Positions 14,502 through 24,145 are shown, counted from the stretch's first letter. The stretch: DNA of 38,404 nucleotides from Armatimonadota bacterium (GCA_012512505.1 JAAZEB010000073.1:1-38404), one strand, 5' to 3'. Numbers and translations are program-made. Notes: a model not told the origin generated them from the sequence alone.

Positions 14502-16382
14502 ATGAGCGTTACCAAGATCCGAAGCACTGGGAATGAGGCGGATGCGGCCAAGCGCCACAAGCCCGCGATCATCGGCCGTCTGGGGGGTGCCACTCCCGCC
14601 CAATGCCCCACCGGCTCGCGCCGCCGCGCTCTAACCCTCGCCGCCGCCTGGGGGGTGCTCACCGCCGTGACTCTTCACGCGATCTCGCTGCCCCACTACG
14701 CGCCGGCCGACAAGGGCTTCGTCGGCATCGCCACCACCGCCTGGCTCACGACGGCGGGGCCGTTCCCCTTGCTGCTGATGGCCGCCGCCGGGTTGTCGCT
14801 TTCCATCCTCCTGGTCACCGCTCGCCCCCGCGTCGCCCGGGGGAAACCCCTCGGCGCCCGGACGATCGCCGAGGTGGTGCGTAGCCTCGACGCCATCGTG
14901 TGGGTGGCCGACGCCACCACCCTGCAGGCCCTCTTTGTCAGCGAGGGCACCGAAGCGCTGCTTGGCTACGCCTACCAGCCGTGGCTGGCTGACCAGGACT
15001 TCCTGCGGGGCCACATCCATCCCGACGACCGCCGCGACGTGATCGCCCGCATCCGCACCTGCGCCGAGCGGGGCCGCGGCCTCCGGATCGAGTACCGCGC
15101 CCTCAGCGCCGACGGCAACCTGCTCTGCCTGCGCAACACGATCCAGGTGATCCCCGATGCCCAGGGCCGGCCCTGGCGGCTGTGCGGCGTCATCGTCGAT
15201 GTCACCGAGGCCCGGCGCCGCGAGGAATCGCTGCAGCAGCGGGTGAACCTGCAGGCCGCCGTGCTGGAGCAGACCCCCGCCGCTCTCGCTTTCCTCGATC
15301 ACGATCTGGTCTTCCGCCGCGTCAACACGGCCTTCGCCGAGATCCTGCGCCGGCCGGTTGAGAGCCTGGAAGGATGCCGCGCCCTCGACGTGGTGACCGA
15401 CCCCGAGGGCCGCGCCGCCCTGCAAGGGGTGCGCGATACCGGCGTGCCCTACATCGCCCGTGCCCGGCCCCTCCCCTCTCCCGAGAACCCGGCCGAGATT
15501 ACCTACTGGGACTGGCACGTGCGCCCCGTGCGCGACGCGCAGGGGAACATCGAGGGCCTGGCGCTGTCGCTGATGGACGTCACCGCCGCTGAGCGCCAGC
15601 GCCGGGGGGCCGCCGCCGAGATCGCCGCGCTCCGCGAGACCGGGGCAGCCAAGGACCGCTTCCTGGCGATGGTGGCCCATGAGTTGCGCAATCCGATCGC
15701 CGCCGTTCACAGCGGTCTGGAGGCGCTGCACTCCCTCCTCCCGGACGCGCCGCGCGTTCAGCACACCCTGGAGACGATGGAGCGCAGCGTGCGCCTCCAG
15801 GCCCGACTGGTGAACGACCTGGCCCAGTTCGCGGCGATGCGCACCGAGGCGTTCGCCATCGAAAAGGAGCCGGTGGCCCTCGATGCGGTGGTGGCCGCCG
15901 CCGTCGATACCCTCCGCCCGGAAGCCGAGCGCGGCGCGCTGACCCTCCACGCCGAGATCACTCCCAACCTCTGGATCCGTGGCGATGCCGACCGCATTCA
16001 GCAGGTGATCACCAACCTGCTGGTCAACGCGATCAAGTTCACCCCACCCGAGGGGGAAGTCCACGTGGCCGTGTGGCAGTGCGGTGCTTCCCAGCCGCCG
16101 GAGGGCGCCGCGTCCGCCGACGAGACCGCGCCCGCCGGGTGGGCCTGCCTGCAAGTGGAGGATACCGGCATGGGGATCTCCCCGGAGCTGCTTCCCCGCC
16201 TGTTCCAGTTGTTCACCCAGGGCCCACCACCCCAGCAAGGACGCCGCGGCCTGGGGATCGGCCTGGCCCTGGTACAATCAATCGTCGAGCGGCACGGCGG
16301 TCGGGTTCACGCCTACAGCGACGGCCTTGGCAAGGGCAGCCGCTTCCTGGTGGAGTTGCCGCTCATCCCGCCACCCCCATAG
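14502..16382 (+). CDS. Membrane PAS-PAS sensor histidine kinase
   Basis: Sensor kinase of 626 residues, presumed partner of the upstream regulator. Two membrane segments lie at about 43-63 and 85-106 with a very short outside loop. A first PAS domain runs about 122-245 (FVSEGTEALLGYA, GHIHPDDR, GVIVDVTEARRREE) and a second about 250-375 (VLEQTPAALAFLDHDL, LSLMDVTAAERQRR). The HisKA domain holds the phospho-acceptor His about 393 in MVAHELRNPIAAVHSG. The ATPase domain (about 495-615) has NLLVNAIKFTPPEG (N box), VEDTGMGIS (G1) and GLGIGLALVQSIVERHGG (G2). The start is ATG at 14502 with GGTGGGAG upstream. The extra 100 residues in the track look non-coding. The short loop and PAS domains suggest internal redox or ligand sensing. 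Confidence 0.9.
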   Translation: MSVTKIRSTGNEADAAKRHKPAIIGRLGGATPAQCPTGSRRRALTLAAAWGVLTAVTLHAISLPHYAPADKGFVGIATTAWLTTAGPFPLLLMAAAGLSLSILLVTARPRVARGKPLGARTIAEVVRSLDAIVWVADATTLQALFVSEGTEALLGYAYQPWLADQDFLRGHIHPDDRRDVIARIRTCAERGRGLRIEYRALSADGNLLCLRNTIQVIPDAQGRPWRLCGVIVDVTEARRREESLQQRVNLQAAVLEQTPAALAFLDHDLVFRRVNTAFAEILRRPVESLEGCRALDVVTDPEGRAALQGVRDTGVPYIARARPLPSPENPAEITYWDWHVRPVRDAQGNIEGLALSLMDVTAAERQRRGAAAEIAALRETGAAKDRFLAMVAHELRNPIAAVHSGLEALHSLLPDAPRVQHTLETMERSVRLQARLVNDLAQFAAMRTEAFAIEKEPVALDAVVAAAVDTLRPEAERGALTLHAEITPNLWIRGDADRIQQVITNLLVNAIKFTPPEGEVHVAVWQCGASQPPEGAASADETAPAGWACLQVEDTGMGISPELLPRLFQLFTQGPPPQQGRRGLGIGLALVQSIVERHGGRVHAYSDGLGKGSRFLVELPLIPPPP

Positions 16383-16406
16383 CCCGGCACCGCGGTGAAG
16401 GAAGCC

Positions 16407-16432
16407 GGTCGGAGCGCCGGCGTCCCGCCGGC
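16407..16432 (+). repeat. GGTCGGA-hairpin dispersed repeat, copy 3
   Basis: GGTCGGAGC followed by the same GCCGGCGTCCCGCCGGC palindrome; it differs from copies 1 and 2 by one base. It lies 24 bp after the kinase stop, so it may act as a transcript end. It is followed by CCGGTAGGAGGCG and a GGCGT-TTCCTG-ACGCC hairpin. Confidence 0.9.
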
Positions 16433-16483
16433 CCCCGGTAGGAGGCGCGCCCCCGCCGTAGGAGGCGTTTCCTGACGCCGACC

Positions 16484-16509
16484 GGTCGGAGTGCCGGCGT
16501 CCCGCCGGC
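16484..16509 (+). repeat. GGTCGGA-hairpin dispersed repeat, copy 4
   Basis: GGTCGGAGT followed by GCCGGCGTCCCGCCGGC, 77 bp after copy 3 in the same orientation. Its end is only nine bases from the -35 of the next promoter. Confidence 0.9.
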
Positions 16510-16517
16510 CCACCGGC

Positions 16518-16547
16518 TTGACAGCGCCTACCGGGGGCAGGTACAAT
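16518..16547 (+). promoter_or_regulatory. Sigma-70-like promoter for the cyclophilin-like/dut pair
   Basis: TTGACA (16518-16523), 18 bases, TACAAT (16542-16547). The expected transcription start is near 16554, about 60 bases before the ATG at 16615. The track's methionine at 16546 lies inside the -10 and is excluded. Confidence 0.7.
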
Positions 16548-16614
16548 GGACCCATCCACCCGGCAGGGGCGGAGCTCATCGCCCCGCCTCACCCGCCGGC
16601 TCCGGGGAGAACAG

Positions 16615-16986
16615 ATGGCACGCGAGATCATGATCACCGCTGGCCCGGTCACCGCCCGGGCCGAACTCCGCGACAACGCCACCGCCGACGCAATCTGGGA
16701 GGCCTTGCCGCTGGAGGCGACGGCGAGCACCTGGGGCGACGAGATCTACTTCTCGATCCCGGTGGCGCTGGAGCCCGAGGATGGCCAGGAAGTCGTGGCG
16801 CTGGGTGACCTTGGGTACTGGCCTCCCGGCAACGCCTTCTGCATCTTCTTTGGGCCCACGCCGATGAGCCGCGGCAGTGAGATTCGGCCGGCCAGCGCCG
16901 TCAGCGTCTTCGGCAAGGTGCAGGGCGACCCAAAGGTGTTTCGCCAGGTGCGCAGCGGGGCTGTCGTAAAGATCGAACGGGCATGA
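16615..16986 (+). CDS. Cyclophilin-like fold protein (TM1367 family)
   Basis: A 123-residue protein of the Cyclophil_like family, a beta-barrel with a cyclophilin fold but without proven prolyl isomerase activity. Typical stretches are [48 protein letters not shown] and [12 protein letters not shown]. The start is ATG at 16615 with GGGGAGA six bases upstream. It is co-transcribed with dut, overlapping its start by four bases (ATGA). The partner role is unknown; coupling to dut may only reflect housekeeping co-expression. Confidence 0.88.
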   Translation: MAREIMITAGPVTARAELRDNATADAIWEALPLEATASTWGDEIYFSIPVALEPEDGQEVVALGDLGYWPPGNAFCIFFGPTPMSRGSEIRPASAVSVFGKVQGDPKVFRQVRSGAVVKIERA

Positions 16987-17456
16987 CACGCGTCGCGGTG
17001 CGGGTGCTCTCCCATGGCGAGGGCCTTCCCCTGCCAGCCTACGCCACCGAGTGCGCTGCCGGCGCCGACCTGCTGGCCGCCGTGGCCGACGCCCTGACGC
17101 TTGCCCCCGGCGAGCGGGCCCTGGTGCCAACCGGTATCGCCGTGGCCATCCCACCCGGCTACGAGATCCAGGTGCGCCCGCGCAGCGGCCTGGCGATCCG
17201 GCACGGCATCACCTGCCTCAACACGCCCGGCACCATCGACGCCGACTACCGGGGCGAGATCCAGGTGATCCTCATCAACCTCGGCCAGGAGCCGTTCACC
17301 CTCCGCCGCGGCGACCGCATCGCCCAGATCATCCTGGCGCCCGTGGCCCGCATCGCGTGGGAGCCGGCGTCGGAGCTGCCGGCTACCCCCCGCGGCGCCG
17401 GCGGCTTCGGCCACACCGGTCTCTCCGGGAGGAAGCAAGCCCCCGAACGGGAATAG
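16983..17456 (+). CDS. dut: dUTP diphosphatase
   Basis: Hydrolyses dUTP to dUMP and diphosphate, supplying dTMP synthesis and keeping uracil out of DNA; a homotrimer in the cytoplasm. All five family motifs are visible in order: [49 protein letters not shown] and [11 protein letters not shown]. The length of 157 residues is normal, with a short basic tail ([11 protein letters not shown]). The ATG at 16983 overlaps the preceding stop by four bases, so translation is coupled. Confidence 0.96.
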   Translation: MTRVAVRVLSHGEGLPLPAYATECAAGADLLAAVADALTLAPGERALVPTGIAVAIPPGYEIQVRPRSGLAIRHGITCLNTPGTIDADYRGEIQVILINLGQEPFTLRRGDRIAQIILAPVARIAWEPASELPATPRGAGGFGHTGLSGRKQAPERE

Positions 17457-17512
17457 TACCAACGATTATCGGGTGTAGCCGCGGCGACGGCCCGCGCCGA
17501 CCCGCACCGGAT

Positions 17513-17540
17513 CATCGCCCATCGGCAATCGGAAACCGGA
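17513..17540 (+). repeat. Degenerate heptamer array before the GH106-like gene
   Basis: Four head-to-tail seven-base units, CATCGCC, CATCGGC, AATCGGA and AACCGGA, end two bases before the ATG at 17543. They occupy the place of a ribosome site. Confidence 0.5.
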
Positions 17541-17542
17541 CC

Positions 17543-20500
17543 ATGCGCATCAACCTGAGACCGCCCGCAATCCGATCCCTGCCGGAGGAGCTGCCGGCGC
17601 CCACCGAGTTCCGCAATCCGCCCCCGGGGCACGGACCGGTGCCGTTCTGGCTCTGGAACGCCCGCCTCGAAGAGGCGGAGGTGCGGCGGCAAGTGCGCGA
17701 GCTGGCGGAAAAGGGGTGCTCCGGCGCGGTGATCCTTCCGCACCGGGGGCTGCCAATCCCCTTCCTCTCCGCGGAGTGGCTAGAGCAGGTGCGCGCCGCT
17801 CTGGACGAAGCGGCGGCGTGCGGCCTCCGCGTCTGGCTCGGCGCCCCCGACACCGAGGTCACTGCCCAACACCTGGAGCTGCGGGCGCAACACCTGCATC
17901 TCCAGGAGGTGCCGGCGGATCGCGAGCCGGTGCAGGTGCACCCCGAGGGCCAGCTCCTCGGGGCGTGGGCCGTTCCGCGCTCCGCCGACGCGGCGGTCAG
18001 CCCGGCTCCGCTGTACCCCGATGGCCGCGGCCAGATCCGCTTCGATCCCGCCGGCGAGCGTTGGCGCGTCCTTCTTTTCACCGCCCGCCCCGGAACCGCT
18101 CTCGATGCCACCCACCCCGAGGCGGCAGCCCGCCTCCTGCAGCTCACCGCCGAGCGCTATGCCGACGCGCTAGGCGATCACTTTGGCACCGTCATCGCCG
18201 GCCTCTTTCTCCTCGATACCCCCGCAATCTCCCATCCGCTCCCCTGGTCGCTGCACCTGCGCGAGGCATTCCGCCAGCGCCACGGCGACGACCTGTGCGC
18301 ATGCCTGCCGGCGCTGGCGCTCCCGCTGCCCAACGCGGCTCAGGTACGCTGCGACTACCACGCCGCGCTGACGGCGCTCTACACCAACAACTTCCTGGCG
18401 CCGATCCGGCAGTGGTGCGCCGGGCACGACCTCGAGTTCGCCGGGGTCATCTCCGCCGGCATTCCTCCTCTTGATGGCAGCGAGGCACTCCCAGCGTTGT
18501 CCGATCTGCCCGCCCTTTGCCGGACGTTCGACATCGCCGGGGTTGGCGGGGAGGCCGCGCGCCTGGATGGGCAGCCCCAGCGGCTGGCGGCGTCGGCGGC
18601 GCACCAGGAGGGGCGCACCGGCGTTCTCGCGCCGCTGGTCGCCTCCGGTTGGGGCGCCACCCTAGCGGAGCGCAAGGCGTGCGTCGATGCGCTGCTGGCC
18701 CGCGGCATCAACCGCTTCCTGCCGTTTGGGCTTTACTACACTGTTTGCGGCGAGCGCAAACGCGAGTCGACACCCTCTGAGTTCGAGCAAGAGGCGTTCT
18801 GGCCGCACTACCAGCACTTTGCCACCTACCTGGCCCGTCTGTGCGACCTGCTTGCCCGGGGCCGGCACGGCGCCCGCATCGCCCTCTTCTACCCGCTGCG
18901 CAGCCTCTGGGCCCACCACGACCTGGGGAGTTACCCCCCCGACGCCCAGGTGGCCTTCGCCGGCGCTGGCTCGCCCGATCCACTCCTGCGGGCACGGGTA
19001 GAGCACGACCTGGCAGCCCTGTGTGACCTCCTCACCACGCTGCACTTCGACTTCGACTTCATTGACGAGGAGGGGCTGGCGCGCGCCCGCATCGAGAAAA
19101 GCCGGCTCTGCCTGGGGCACGAGCGGTACGAGCTGCTCATCCTGCCCTCGGTGACCACCTGCACGCGCGCCACCTGGGCCCGTGTCGCCGCCTTCTTCGC
19201 GGCCGGCGGCAACGTGCTCTCCTGTGGGCTGCTTCCCTTCCAGAGTGGCGAGGGCCCCGCGGCAGACGCCGAGCTGCGAGCCGCCGTGCAGGAGCTGACC
19301 ACCCTCGACCCGACGGCGCCCGACCGGCCCAGCGGCACGACGGCCCGCGCCATGGGCCGCGACGCGATGCGCCCTCTGAACGTGAATCGCGCCCACGGCA
19401 GCCGCGTGGCCCGCTACCTCCCCTCCCATGTACCGCTGCCTGCCCAGCGTGCCCTCCTCATGAACACCCTGATGCGCACCCTCGTCACCCTGGACGCCGA
19501 CCTCGATTGCCCCGATCTGGTGTGCCACCAGCGCGTCACCGCCGATGGCAAGCTCTTCTTCCTCGCCAACACCACCGACGAGCCCCGGAAGGTGCGCGCT
19601 ATCTTCTACGCCCTGGGCCACCCCGAGGAGTGGGATCCCGAGACCGGCGCGGTGCGCCGCCTCTGGCACTACGCCCGCGCCGGCGAGAAGGTGACCATGC
19701 CCCTCCACTTCGCCCCTCGCCAAACCCGCGTGGTCACCTTCACCGGCACCGACACCCTGCGCGTGGAGCGCGCCAGCTTCGTCGTCACCAACGTCACCGA
19801 GGGGGAAGACCACACCCTCGTTCAGGGCCACGCCCGCGACTACGACCAGCCGCTTGATACGCCCCCCAACTGCTCCCTCGCCTGGGAGGGTGGTGGACGC
19901 TGGGCCGAGGGGATCGACAAGGGCCTGCTGGAACCACTCTCCTTCGGCGAGGTGTGGGACCTGCGCGTTTTGGGCGACAACACCCTGGTGCTGCCCGAGT
20001 GGCGCTGCCACCAGCCCCGGCCGGGCCAAGACCCCACCACGCTCGGCAGCTTTCAGGAGCACTGGGAGACCCTTACCGCGCGCCGCTCAGACTGGTGCTC
20101 GTCGCCGCCGGCCGAGGCGTGGTTCCAGACCCGCTTCCATCTGGACTCGGTGCCGCGCAACCTGTCGCTGCTGCTTGAACCGCTGGACGTGCCCTACACG
20201 GTGCTGGTCAACGGCCAGGAGGTCACTCCGCTCCAGACCGGGGTGCTCGATCCGCGCTTCCTCACCGCGGATATCGCCGAGGTGGTGGTCGAGGGCCAGA
20301 ACGTGGTGGCGCTGCGCGTCGCCTACGCCGATGCCCCGGCGAACGCCGATCGGATACCCGAGCCAGCCCGCCTGCTGGGTGACTTCACCGCGCTCCCCGA
20401 GGAGGAAGGCGAGTTCCTGCTCTACGCCGGGGTGCCGGAACGGATCCGCACCGGCTCCTGGACCGACCAGGGCTTTCCCCACTTCACCGGCGTGCTGGAG

Positions 20501-20800
20501 TATACCCAGCCGCTGTTCGTCGCGCCCGACTACTTCGAGTTCCGGCTGATGCTGGTCTGCGAGCAGCCGGCGGCAATCGTGGAGGTGCTGGTGAACGGCA
20601 AGCCGGCCGGGGTGCGCTGCTGGCCGCCCTACGCGGTGGATGTCTCCGAGCTCCTCTTCGCCGGGGAGAACCAGGTCACCCTGCGCGTCACCAACACCGC
20701 GGTCAACGCCCTGCTGGGCCGGCCGCGCCCCTCCGGCATCCTCGGCCCCGTGCGCATCGAACCGTACGCCCGCATTGAGGTGAAGGTTCCCCGGCAGTAG
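17543..20800 (+). CDS. GH106-like glycoside hydrolase (putative alpha-L-rhamnosidase)
   Basis: A 1085-residue protein resembling glycoside hydrolase family 106 and related large hydrolases. The N-terminus FRNPPPGHGPVPFWLWNARL followed by EAEVRRQVRELAEKG is the usual entry to the catalytic barrel. Domain order is: barrel (about 25-620), middle domain (RIALFYPLRSLWAHHDL, ELLILPSVTTC, KLFFLANTTDEPR), then jelly-roll modules. The last (about 1010-1080) carries VEVLVNGKPAGVRCWPPYAV and SGILGPVRI, typical of the sugar-binding domain of these enzymes. No signal peptide is seen, so it may act in the cytoplasm on imported oligosaccharides. The start is ATG at 17543; the track's 164 extra residues overlap dut. 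The substrate is inferred, and rhamnose-containing glycan is the family expectation. A URO-D-like gene follows after 110 bp. Confidence 0.75.
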   Translation: MRINLRPPAIRSLPEELPAPTEFRNPPPGHGPVPFWLWNARLEEAEVRRQVRELAEKGCSGAVILPHRGLPIPFLSAEWLEQVRAALDEAAACGLRVWLGAPDTEVTAQHLELRAQHLHLQEVPADREPVQVHPEGQLLGAWAVPRSADAAVSPAPLYPDGRGQIRFDPAGERWRVLLFTARPGTALDATHPEAAARLLQLTAERYADALGDHFGTVIAGLFLLDTPAISHPLPWSLHLREAFRQRHGDDLCACLPALALPLPNAAQVRCDYHAALTALYTNNFLAPIRQWCAGHDLEFAGVISAGIPPLDGSEALPALSDLPALCRTFDIAGVGGEAARLDGQPQRLAASAAHQEGRTGVLAPLVASGWGATLAERKACVDALLARGINRFLPFGLYYTVCGERKRESTPSEFEQEAFWPHYQHFATYLARLCDLLARGRHGARIALFYPLRSLWAHHDLGSYPPDAQVAFAGAGSPDPLLRARVEHDLAALCDLLTTLHFDFDFIDEEGLARARIEKSRLCLGHERYELLILPSVTTCTRATWARVAAFFAAGGNVLSCGLLPFQSGEGPAADAELRAAVQELTTLDPTAPDRPSGTTARAMGRDAMRPLNVNRAHGSRVARYLPSHVPLPAQRALLMNTLMRTLVTLDADLDCPDLVCHQRVTADGKLFFLANTTDEPRKVRAIFYALGHPEEWDPETGAVRRLWHYARAGEKVTMPLHFAPRQTRVVTFTGTDTLRVERASFVVTNVTEGEDHTLVQGHARDYDQPLDTPPNCSLAWEGGGRWAEGIDKGLLEPLSFGEVWDLRVLGDNTLVLPEWRCHQPRPGQDPTTLGSFQEHWETLTARRSDWCSSPPAEAWFQTRFHLDSVPRNLSLLLEPLDVPYTVLVNGQEVTPLQTGVLDPRFLTADIAEVVVEGQNVVALRVAYADAPANADRIPEPARLLGDFTALPEEEGEFLLYAGVPERIRTGSWTDQGFPHFTGVLEYTQPLFVAPDYFEFRLMLVCEQPAAIVEVLVNGKPAGVRCWPPYAVDVSELLFAGENQVTLRVTNTAVNALLGRPRPSGILGPVRIEPYARIEVKVPRQ

Positions 20801-20910
20801 CGGCCGCCAGCGAGGTGCCCGGCTGCCCAGCGTGGAATCGGGGGGAACGGAAGCCCGACAATCGGCCGGCGCCGCCGCCGGCCACCCTGAGGCCCGGGAG
20901 GAGAGTGGCG

Positions 20911-22179
20911 ATGGCGGAAGCATCGCGGTGGAAAGTGACACCCGAAGACCGGCGGATCCTGCGCGAGCTGGCCAAGCAGCAGCTTGAGGCGGCGCACGAT
21001 CCGATCATGGAGGAGCGCCGGCGGCTCTGGTACTGCCATAACGCGCTGCAGGGCGAGCGCCCGATGGTGCTCATCGAGCTGGGGGGCGTGTGGGAGGAGA
21101 TCTTCTCCCCCGCCGATTTGCGCTGCCAGGAGGAGTGGGCGCGCAGCCTTGAACTGGGCATGCGGCTAGCGCTCTACCAGTACGCCCACGTGCCGGACGA
21201 CAGCGTGGTGGACCCCTTCGTGCGCTGCAACTGGTTTGTCCACCAGGGCGACTACGGCGTCGCGGCCCAGTTCGTCCGGGGCGAGGACATCCAGGGCCGG
21301 CAACTGGGCTACCGCTGGGACCATCCGATCAAAGACCTGGAGCGCGACTTCGAGAAGCTGCGCCCGCGCACCTTCAGCGTCGACCGCGAGGGCACCCTCG
21401 CCTGGAAGGCGCACCTGGAAGAGGTCTTCGACGGCATCCTGCCGGTGGTGATCCGCGGCGGCTTCTGGTGGACCGTCGGCATGACCTGGCCGGCGGTGAA
21501 CCTGATCGGCCTGGAAAACCTGATGCTCTACATGCATGACCAGCCGGCCGCCCTCCACCGGCTGATGGCTTTCCTGCGCGACGACCACCTCGCTTTCGCC
21601 GAGTGGCTGGAGCGCGAGGGGCTCCTCACCCTGAACAACGAGAACGACTATATCGGCTCCGGCTCGCGCGGCTTCACGCACGAGCTGCCTCAGCCCGACC
21701 GACGCGAGGGTGACCCCGTTCGCCTGAAAGACCTGTGGGTGCTCTCCGAGTCGCAGGAGACGGTGGGCATCTCTCCCGCCATGTTTGCCGAGTTCATCTT
21801 CCCCTATCAGCAGGCGGTGGCCGAGCGCTTCGGGCTTTGCTACTACGGCTGCTGTGAGCCGGTACACAGCCGCTGGGAGAGCCTGCGAAAGCTCCGCAAC
21901 CTGCGCAGCGTCTCCATCTCGCCCTGGTGCGACCAGGAGTTGATGGCCGAGATGCTAGGCGGGCGCTACGTCTTCTCGCGCAAGCCGGCGCCATCGCTCA
22001 TCAGCACCGGCCACTGGGATGAAGACGCCATCCGCGCCGATCTACGCCGCACCCTGCGCGCCGCCCGCGGGTGCAGCGTCGAGCTGGTGATGAAAGATGT
22101 CCACACCGTGAACCGCGAGCCGTGGCGCCTCGGCCGCTGGGGTGAGCTCGCCCACGAGGTGATCGCTGAGGGCAAGTGA
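20911..22179 (+). CDS. URO-D superfamily protein 1 (uroporphyrinogen decarboxylase-like)
   Basis: A 422-residue barrel protein of the URO-D/methyltransferase superfamily. It lacks the RQAGRYLPEY-type N-terminal motif of true HemE, so haem synthesis is unlikely. A cysteine motif CYYGCCEPVHSRWE followed by SVSISPWCD stands where MtaA-type relatives bind zinc. RGGFWWTVGMTW and LNNENDYIGSGSRGFTHEL are further landmarks. The start is ATG at 20911 with GGGAGGAGAG upstream. The position behind a glycosidase gene suggests work on a sugar-derived or methylated compound, by analogy with corrinoid methyltransferases; no corrinoid protein is in the window. The function is unassigned. Its stop codon is the first unit of a heptamer array. 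Confidence 0.8.
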   Translation: MAEASRWKVTPEDRRILRELAKQQLEAAHDPIMEERRRLWYCHNALQGERPMVLIELGGVWEEIFSPADLRCQEEWARSLELGMRLALYQYAHVPDDSVVDPFVRCNWFVHQGDYGVAAQFVRGEDIQGRQLGYRWDHPIKDLERDFEKLRPRTFSVDREGTLAWKAHLEEVFDGILPVVIRGGFWWTVGMTWPAVNLIGLENLMLYMHDQPAALHRLMAFLRDDHLAFAEWLEREGLLTLNNENDYIGSGSRGFTHELPQPDRREGDPVRLKDLWVLSESQETVGISPAMFAEFIFPYQQAVAERFGLCYYGCCEPVHSRWESLRKLRNLRSVSISPWCDQELMAEMLGGRYVFSRKPAPSLISTGHWDEDAIRADLRRTLRAARGCSVELVMKDVHTVNREPWRLGRWGELAHEVIAEGK

Positions 22180-22225
22180 TAGGTGATAGGTGATGGGTGA
22201 TAGGTGATAGGTGTCAGGTGTCAGG
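22177..22225 (+). repeat. Heptamer tandem repeat at the end of the URO-D-like gene
   Basis: Seven head-to-tail units: TGATAGG twice, TGATGGG, TGATAGG twice, TGTCAGG twice. The first TGA is the stop codon of the upstream gene. Such heptamer arrays are known as short tandemly repeated sequences in several bacterial phyla. Confidence 0.9.
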
Positions 22226-22335
22226 GGCCGGGAGCCATAAACAACTACTCTGCCGAGCTGCCCCATTGGGCTGCCCCCCGGCGCGCGGGTTCATGCGCGC
22301 ACCCGCTTCCTTCCCACGCGCTGCCTTAACGGCGC

Positions 22336-22349
22336 ATGATATATGTCAT
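22336..22349 (+). promoter_or_regulatory. Crp/Fnr-type operator upstream of hcp
   Basis: ATGATATATGTCAT is an inverted repeat ATGA-N6-TCAT with the TGA-N6-TCA core expected for Crp/Fnr-family regulators. Its centre (22342.5) lies 42-43 bases before the transcription start predicted from the -10 at 22373-22378, the class II activator position. The Crp/Fnr gene at 24180 is the obvious candidate to bind it. Confidence 0.6.
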
Positions 22350-22372
22350 AGCCGCGGCGGCCTTCCATCTGC

Positions 22373-22378
22373 TACCAT
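22373..22378 (+). promoter_or_regulatory. -10 element of the hcp promoter
   Basis: TACCAT preceded by TGC (extended -10). No TTGACA-like -35 exists at the right distance; the operator covers that side, which fits an activated promoter. Confidence 0.5.
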
Positions 22379-22421
22379 GCAGCCGTTGAAATCGTGATAC
22401 CGATCCGAAGGAGACGGCAAC

Positions 22422-24080
22422 ATGGGAATGTTTTGTTACCAGTGCGAGCAGACCTGGCGCGGCACGGGGTGTACCCGCTTCGGCGTGTGTGGCAAAGACC
22501 CGGAGACCGCCGCGCTTCAGGACCTACTAGTTTACGGCGCCCAGGGCCTGGCGCTCTACGCCCACCGCGCCCGGCAGCTCGGCATCGCCGACCGCGAGAT
22601 TGACATCTTCACCCTTGAGGCGCTGTTCACTACCGTTACCAACGTCAACTTCGACGCCGAGCGGCTGGCCGGCATGGTAGGCAAGCTGGCGCGGCTGCGC
22701 GACCGGGCGCGCTCGCTTTACGAGGAGGCCTACCGGAAACAGCACGGGGAGGTGCCCGCGCCGCTCGGCGGCCCTGCCGCCTGGACGCCAGCCACGACGC
22801 TGGAGGAGCTGGTTGCCCAGGGGGAGGCGGTCGGCATCACTCAGGGGGCGCAACGGCACGGCGCGGACGTGAACGCGTTGGTGCAACTGGTTCTCTATGG
22901 GCTGAAGGGGATGGCCGCCTACGCCGACCACGCCCACATCCTCGGCTACGATGACGATTCGGTGTTCGCCTTCGTCCACGAGGCGCTGGCAACCCTGGCC
23001 GGCGACAAACTGACCGTGCCCGACCTGCTGGCACTGGCGCTGAAGGTGGGCGAGATGAACCTCAAGGTGATGGCGCTGCTCGACGCCGCCAATACTGACA
23101 CCTACGGCCACCCCGTGCCGACGCGCGTGCGTGTCACCCCGGTGAAGGGAAAGGCGATCCTCGTCTCCGGGCACGATCTGAAGGATCTGGCGCTGCTGCT
23201 GGAGCAGACGCAGGGCAAAGGCATCAACGTCTACACCCACGGCGAGATGCTGCCGGCGCACGGCTACCCAAAGCTGAAGCAATATCCGCATCTGGTGGGC
23301 AACTACGGCAGTGCCTGGCAAAACCAGGAAGAGGAGTTCGCCGCTTTCCCGGGCGCGATCCTGATGACCACCAACTGCATCCAGGCGCCCGCCGAGAGCT
23401 ATCAGGACCGCCTCTTCACCACCGGTCTGGTGGCCTGGCCGGGGGTGCGGCACGTGGCCGATAAGGACTTCACCCCGGTGATCGAGGCGGCGCTGGCCGC
23501 GGAAGGCTTCGCCGAGGACGCCCCGGCGCAAGAGATCACCGTCGGCTTCGGACACCACACCGTGCTGGGAGTGGCCGATACGGTGATCGAGGCGGTGAAG
23601 TCTGGCGCCATCCGGCACTTCTTCCTGATCGGCGGCTGCGACGGCGCCCGCGACGAGCGCGGCTACTACACCGAGCTGGCGGAGAAGGTGCCGCAAGACT
23701 GCGTGATCCTGACGCTGGCGTGTGGCAAGTACCGCTTCAACAAGCTGCCGTTCGGCGAGATCGGCGGTCTGCCGCGCCTGCTAGACCTCGGCCAGTGCAA
23801 CGATGCCTATTCGGCAATCAAGATCGCCCAGGCGCTGGCCGACGCCTTCGGTGTTGGCGTGAACGACCTCCCGCTGTCGCTGGTGCTCTCCTGGTACGAG
23901 CAGAAGGCGGTCGCCATCCTGCTGACGCTGCTGCACCTGGGCATCCGGGGAATCCGGCTGGGCCCCAGCCTGCCGGCGTTCCTCACCCCGTCGATCCTCC
24001 AGGCGCTGGTAGAGAACTTCGGCATCACCCCGACCACCACTGCCGACGAGGATCTGAGCGCCCTCCTCGGCGCGGCCTGA
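22422..24080 (+). CDS. hcp: Hybrid cluster protein (hydroxylamine reductase)
   Basis: Cytoplasmic iron-sulfur protein with a [4Fe-4S] or similar proximal cluster and the 4Fe-2S-2O hybrid cluster; it reduces hydroxylamine and nitric oxide in nitrosative stress. N-terminal cysteines at 5, 8, 17 and 23 (CX2C-X8-C-X5-C) match the short-spaced class of anaerobes. Hybrid-cluster ligands are all visible: His in SGHDLKDL, Glu in YTHGEMLP, Cys in TTNCIQ, the persulfide Cys in GGCDGA, Cys in LACGKYRFN and [11 protein letters not shown], and Glu/Lys in WYEQKA. The length of 552 is normal. The start is ATG at 22422 with GAAGGAG. A Crp/Fnr gene follows 99 bp downstream. Confidence 0.96.
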   Translation: MGMFCYQCEQTWRGTGCTRFGVCGKDPETAALQDLLVYGAQGLALYAHRARQLGIADREIDIFTLEALFTTVTNVNFDAERLAGMVGKLARLRDRARSLYEEAYRKQHGEVPAPLGGPAAWTPATTLEELVAQGEAVGITQGAQRHGADVNALVQLVLYGLKGMAAYADHAHILGYDDDSVFAFVHEALATLAGDKLTVPDLLALALKVGEMNLKVMALLDAANTDTYGHPVPTRVRVTPVKGKAILVSGHDLKDLALLLEQTQGKGINVYTHGEMLPAHGYPKLKQYPHLVGNYGSAWQNQEEEFAAFPGAILMTTNCIQAPAESYQDRLFTTGLVAWPGVRHVADKDFTPVIEAALAAEGFAEDAPAQEITVGFGHHTVLGVADTVIEAVKSGAIRHFFLIGGCDGARDERGYYTELAEKVPQDCVILTLACGKYRFNKLPFGEIGGLPRLLDLGQCNDAYSAIKIAQALADAFGVGVNDLPLSLVLSWYEQKAVAILLTLLHLGIRGIRLGPSLPAFLTPSILQALVENFGITPTTTADEDLSALLGAA

Positions 24081-24087
24081 GGCAACC

Positions 24088-24113
24088 GGGGGGCGCACGG
24101 CGGGGCGCCCCCC
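24088..24113 (+). terminator. Hairpin after hcp
   Basis: GGGGGGCGC and GCGCCCCCC form a 9-bp stem with an 8-base loop, seven bases after the hcp stop. There is no T-run, so it would be a weak or factor-assisted terminator. Confidence 0.5.
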
Positions 24114-24145
24114 GTACCGACAAGCCGCACCCCAGCACGACTCTT

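Noticed and set aside
14631-16277. 548-residue minus-strand ORF
   Set aside because: Antisense of the histidine kinase, which has complete HisKA and ATPase motifs.
17051-17542. N-terminal extension of the GH106-like ORF
   Set aside because: Overlaps dut in another frame; the family N-terminus begins at the ATG at 17543.
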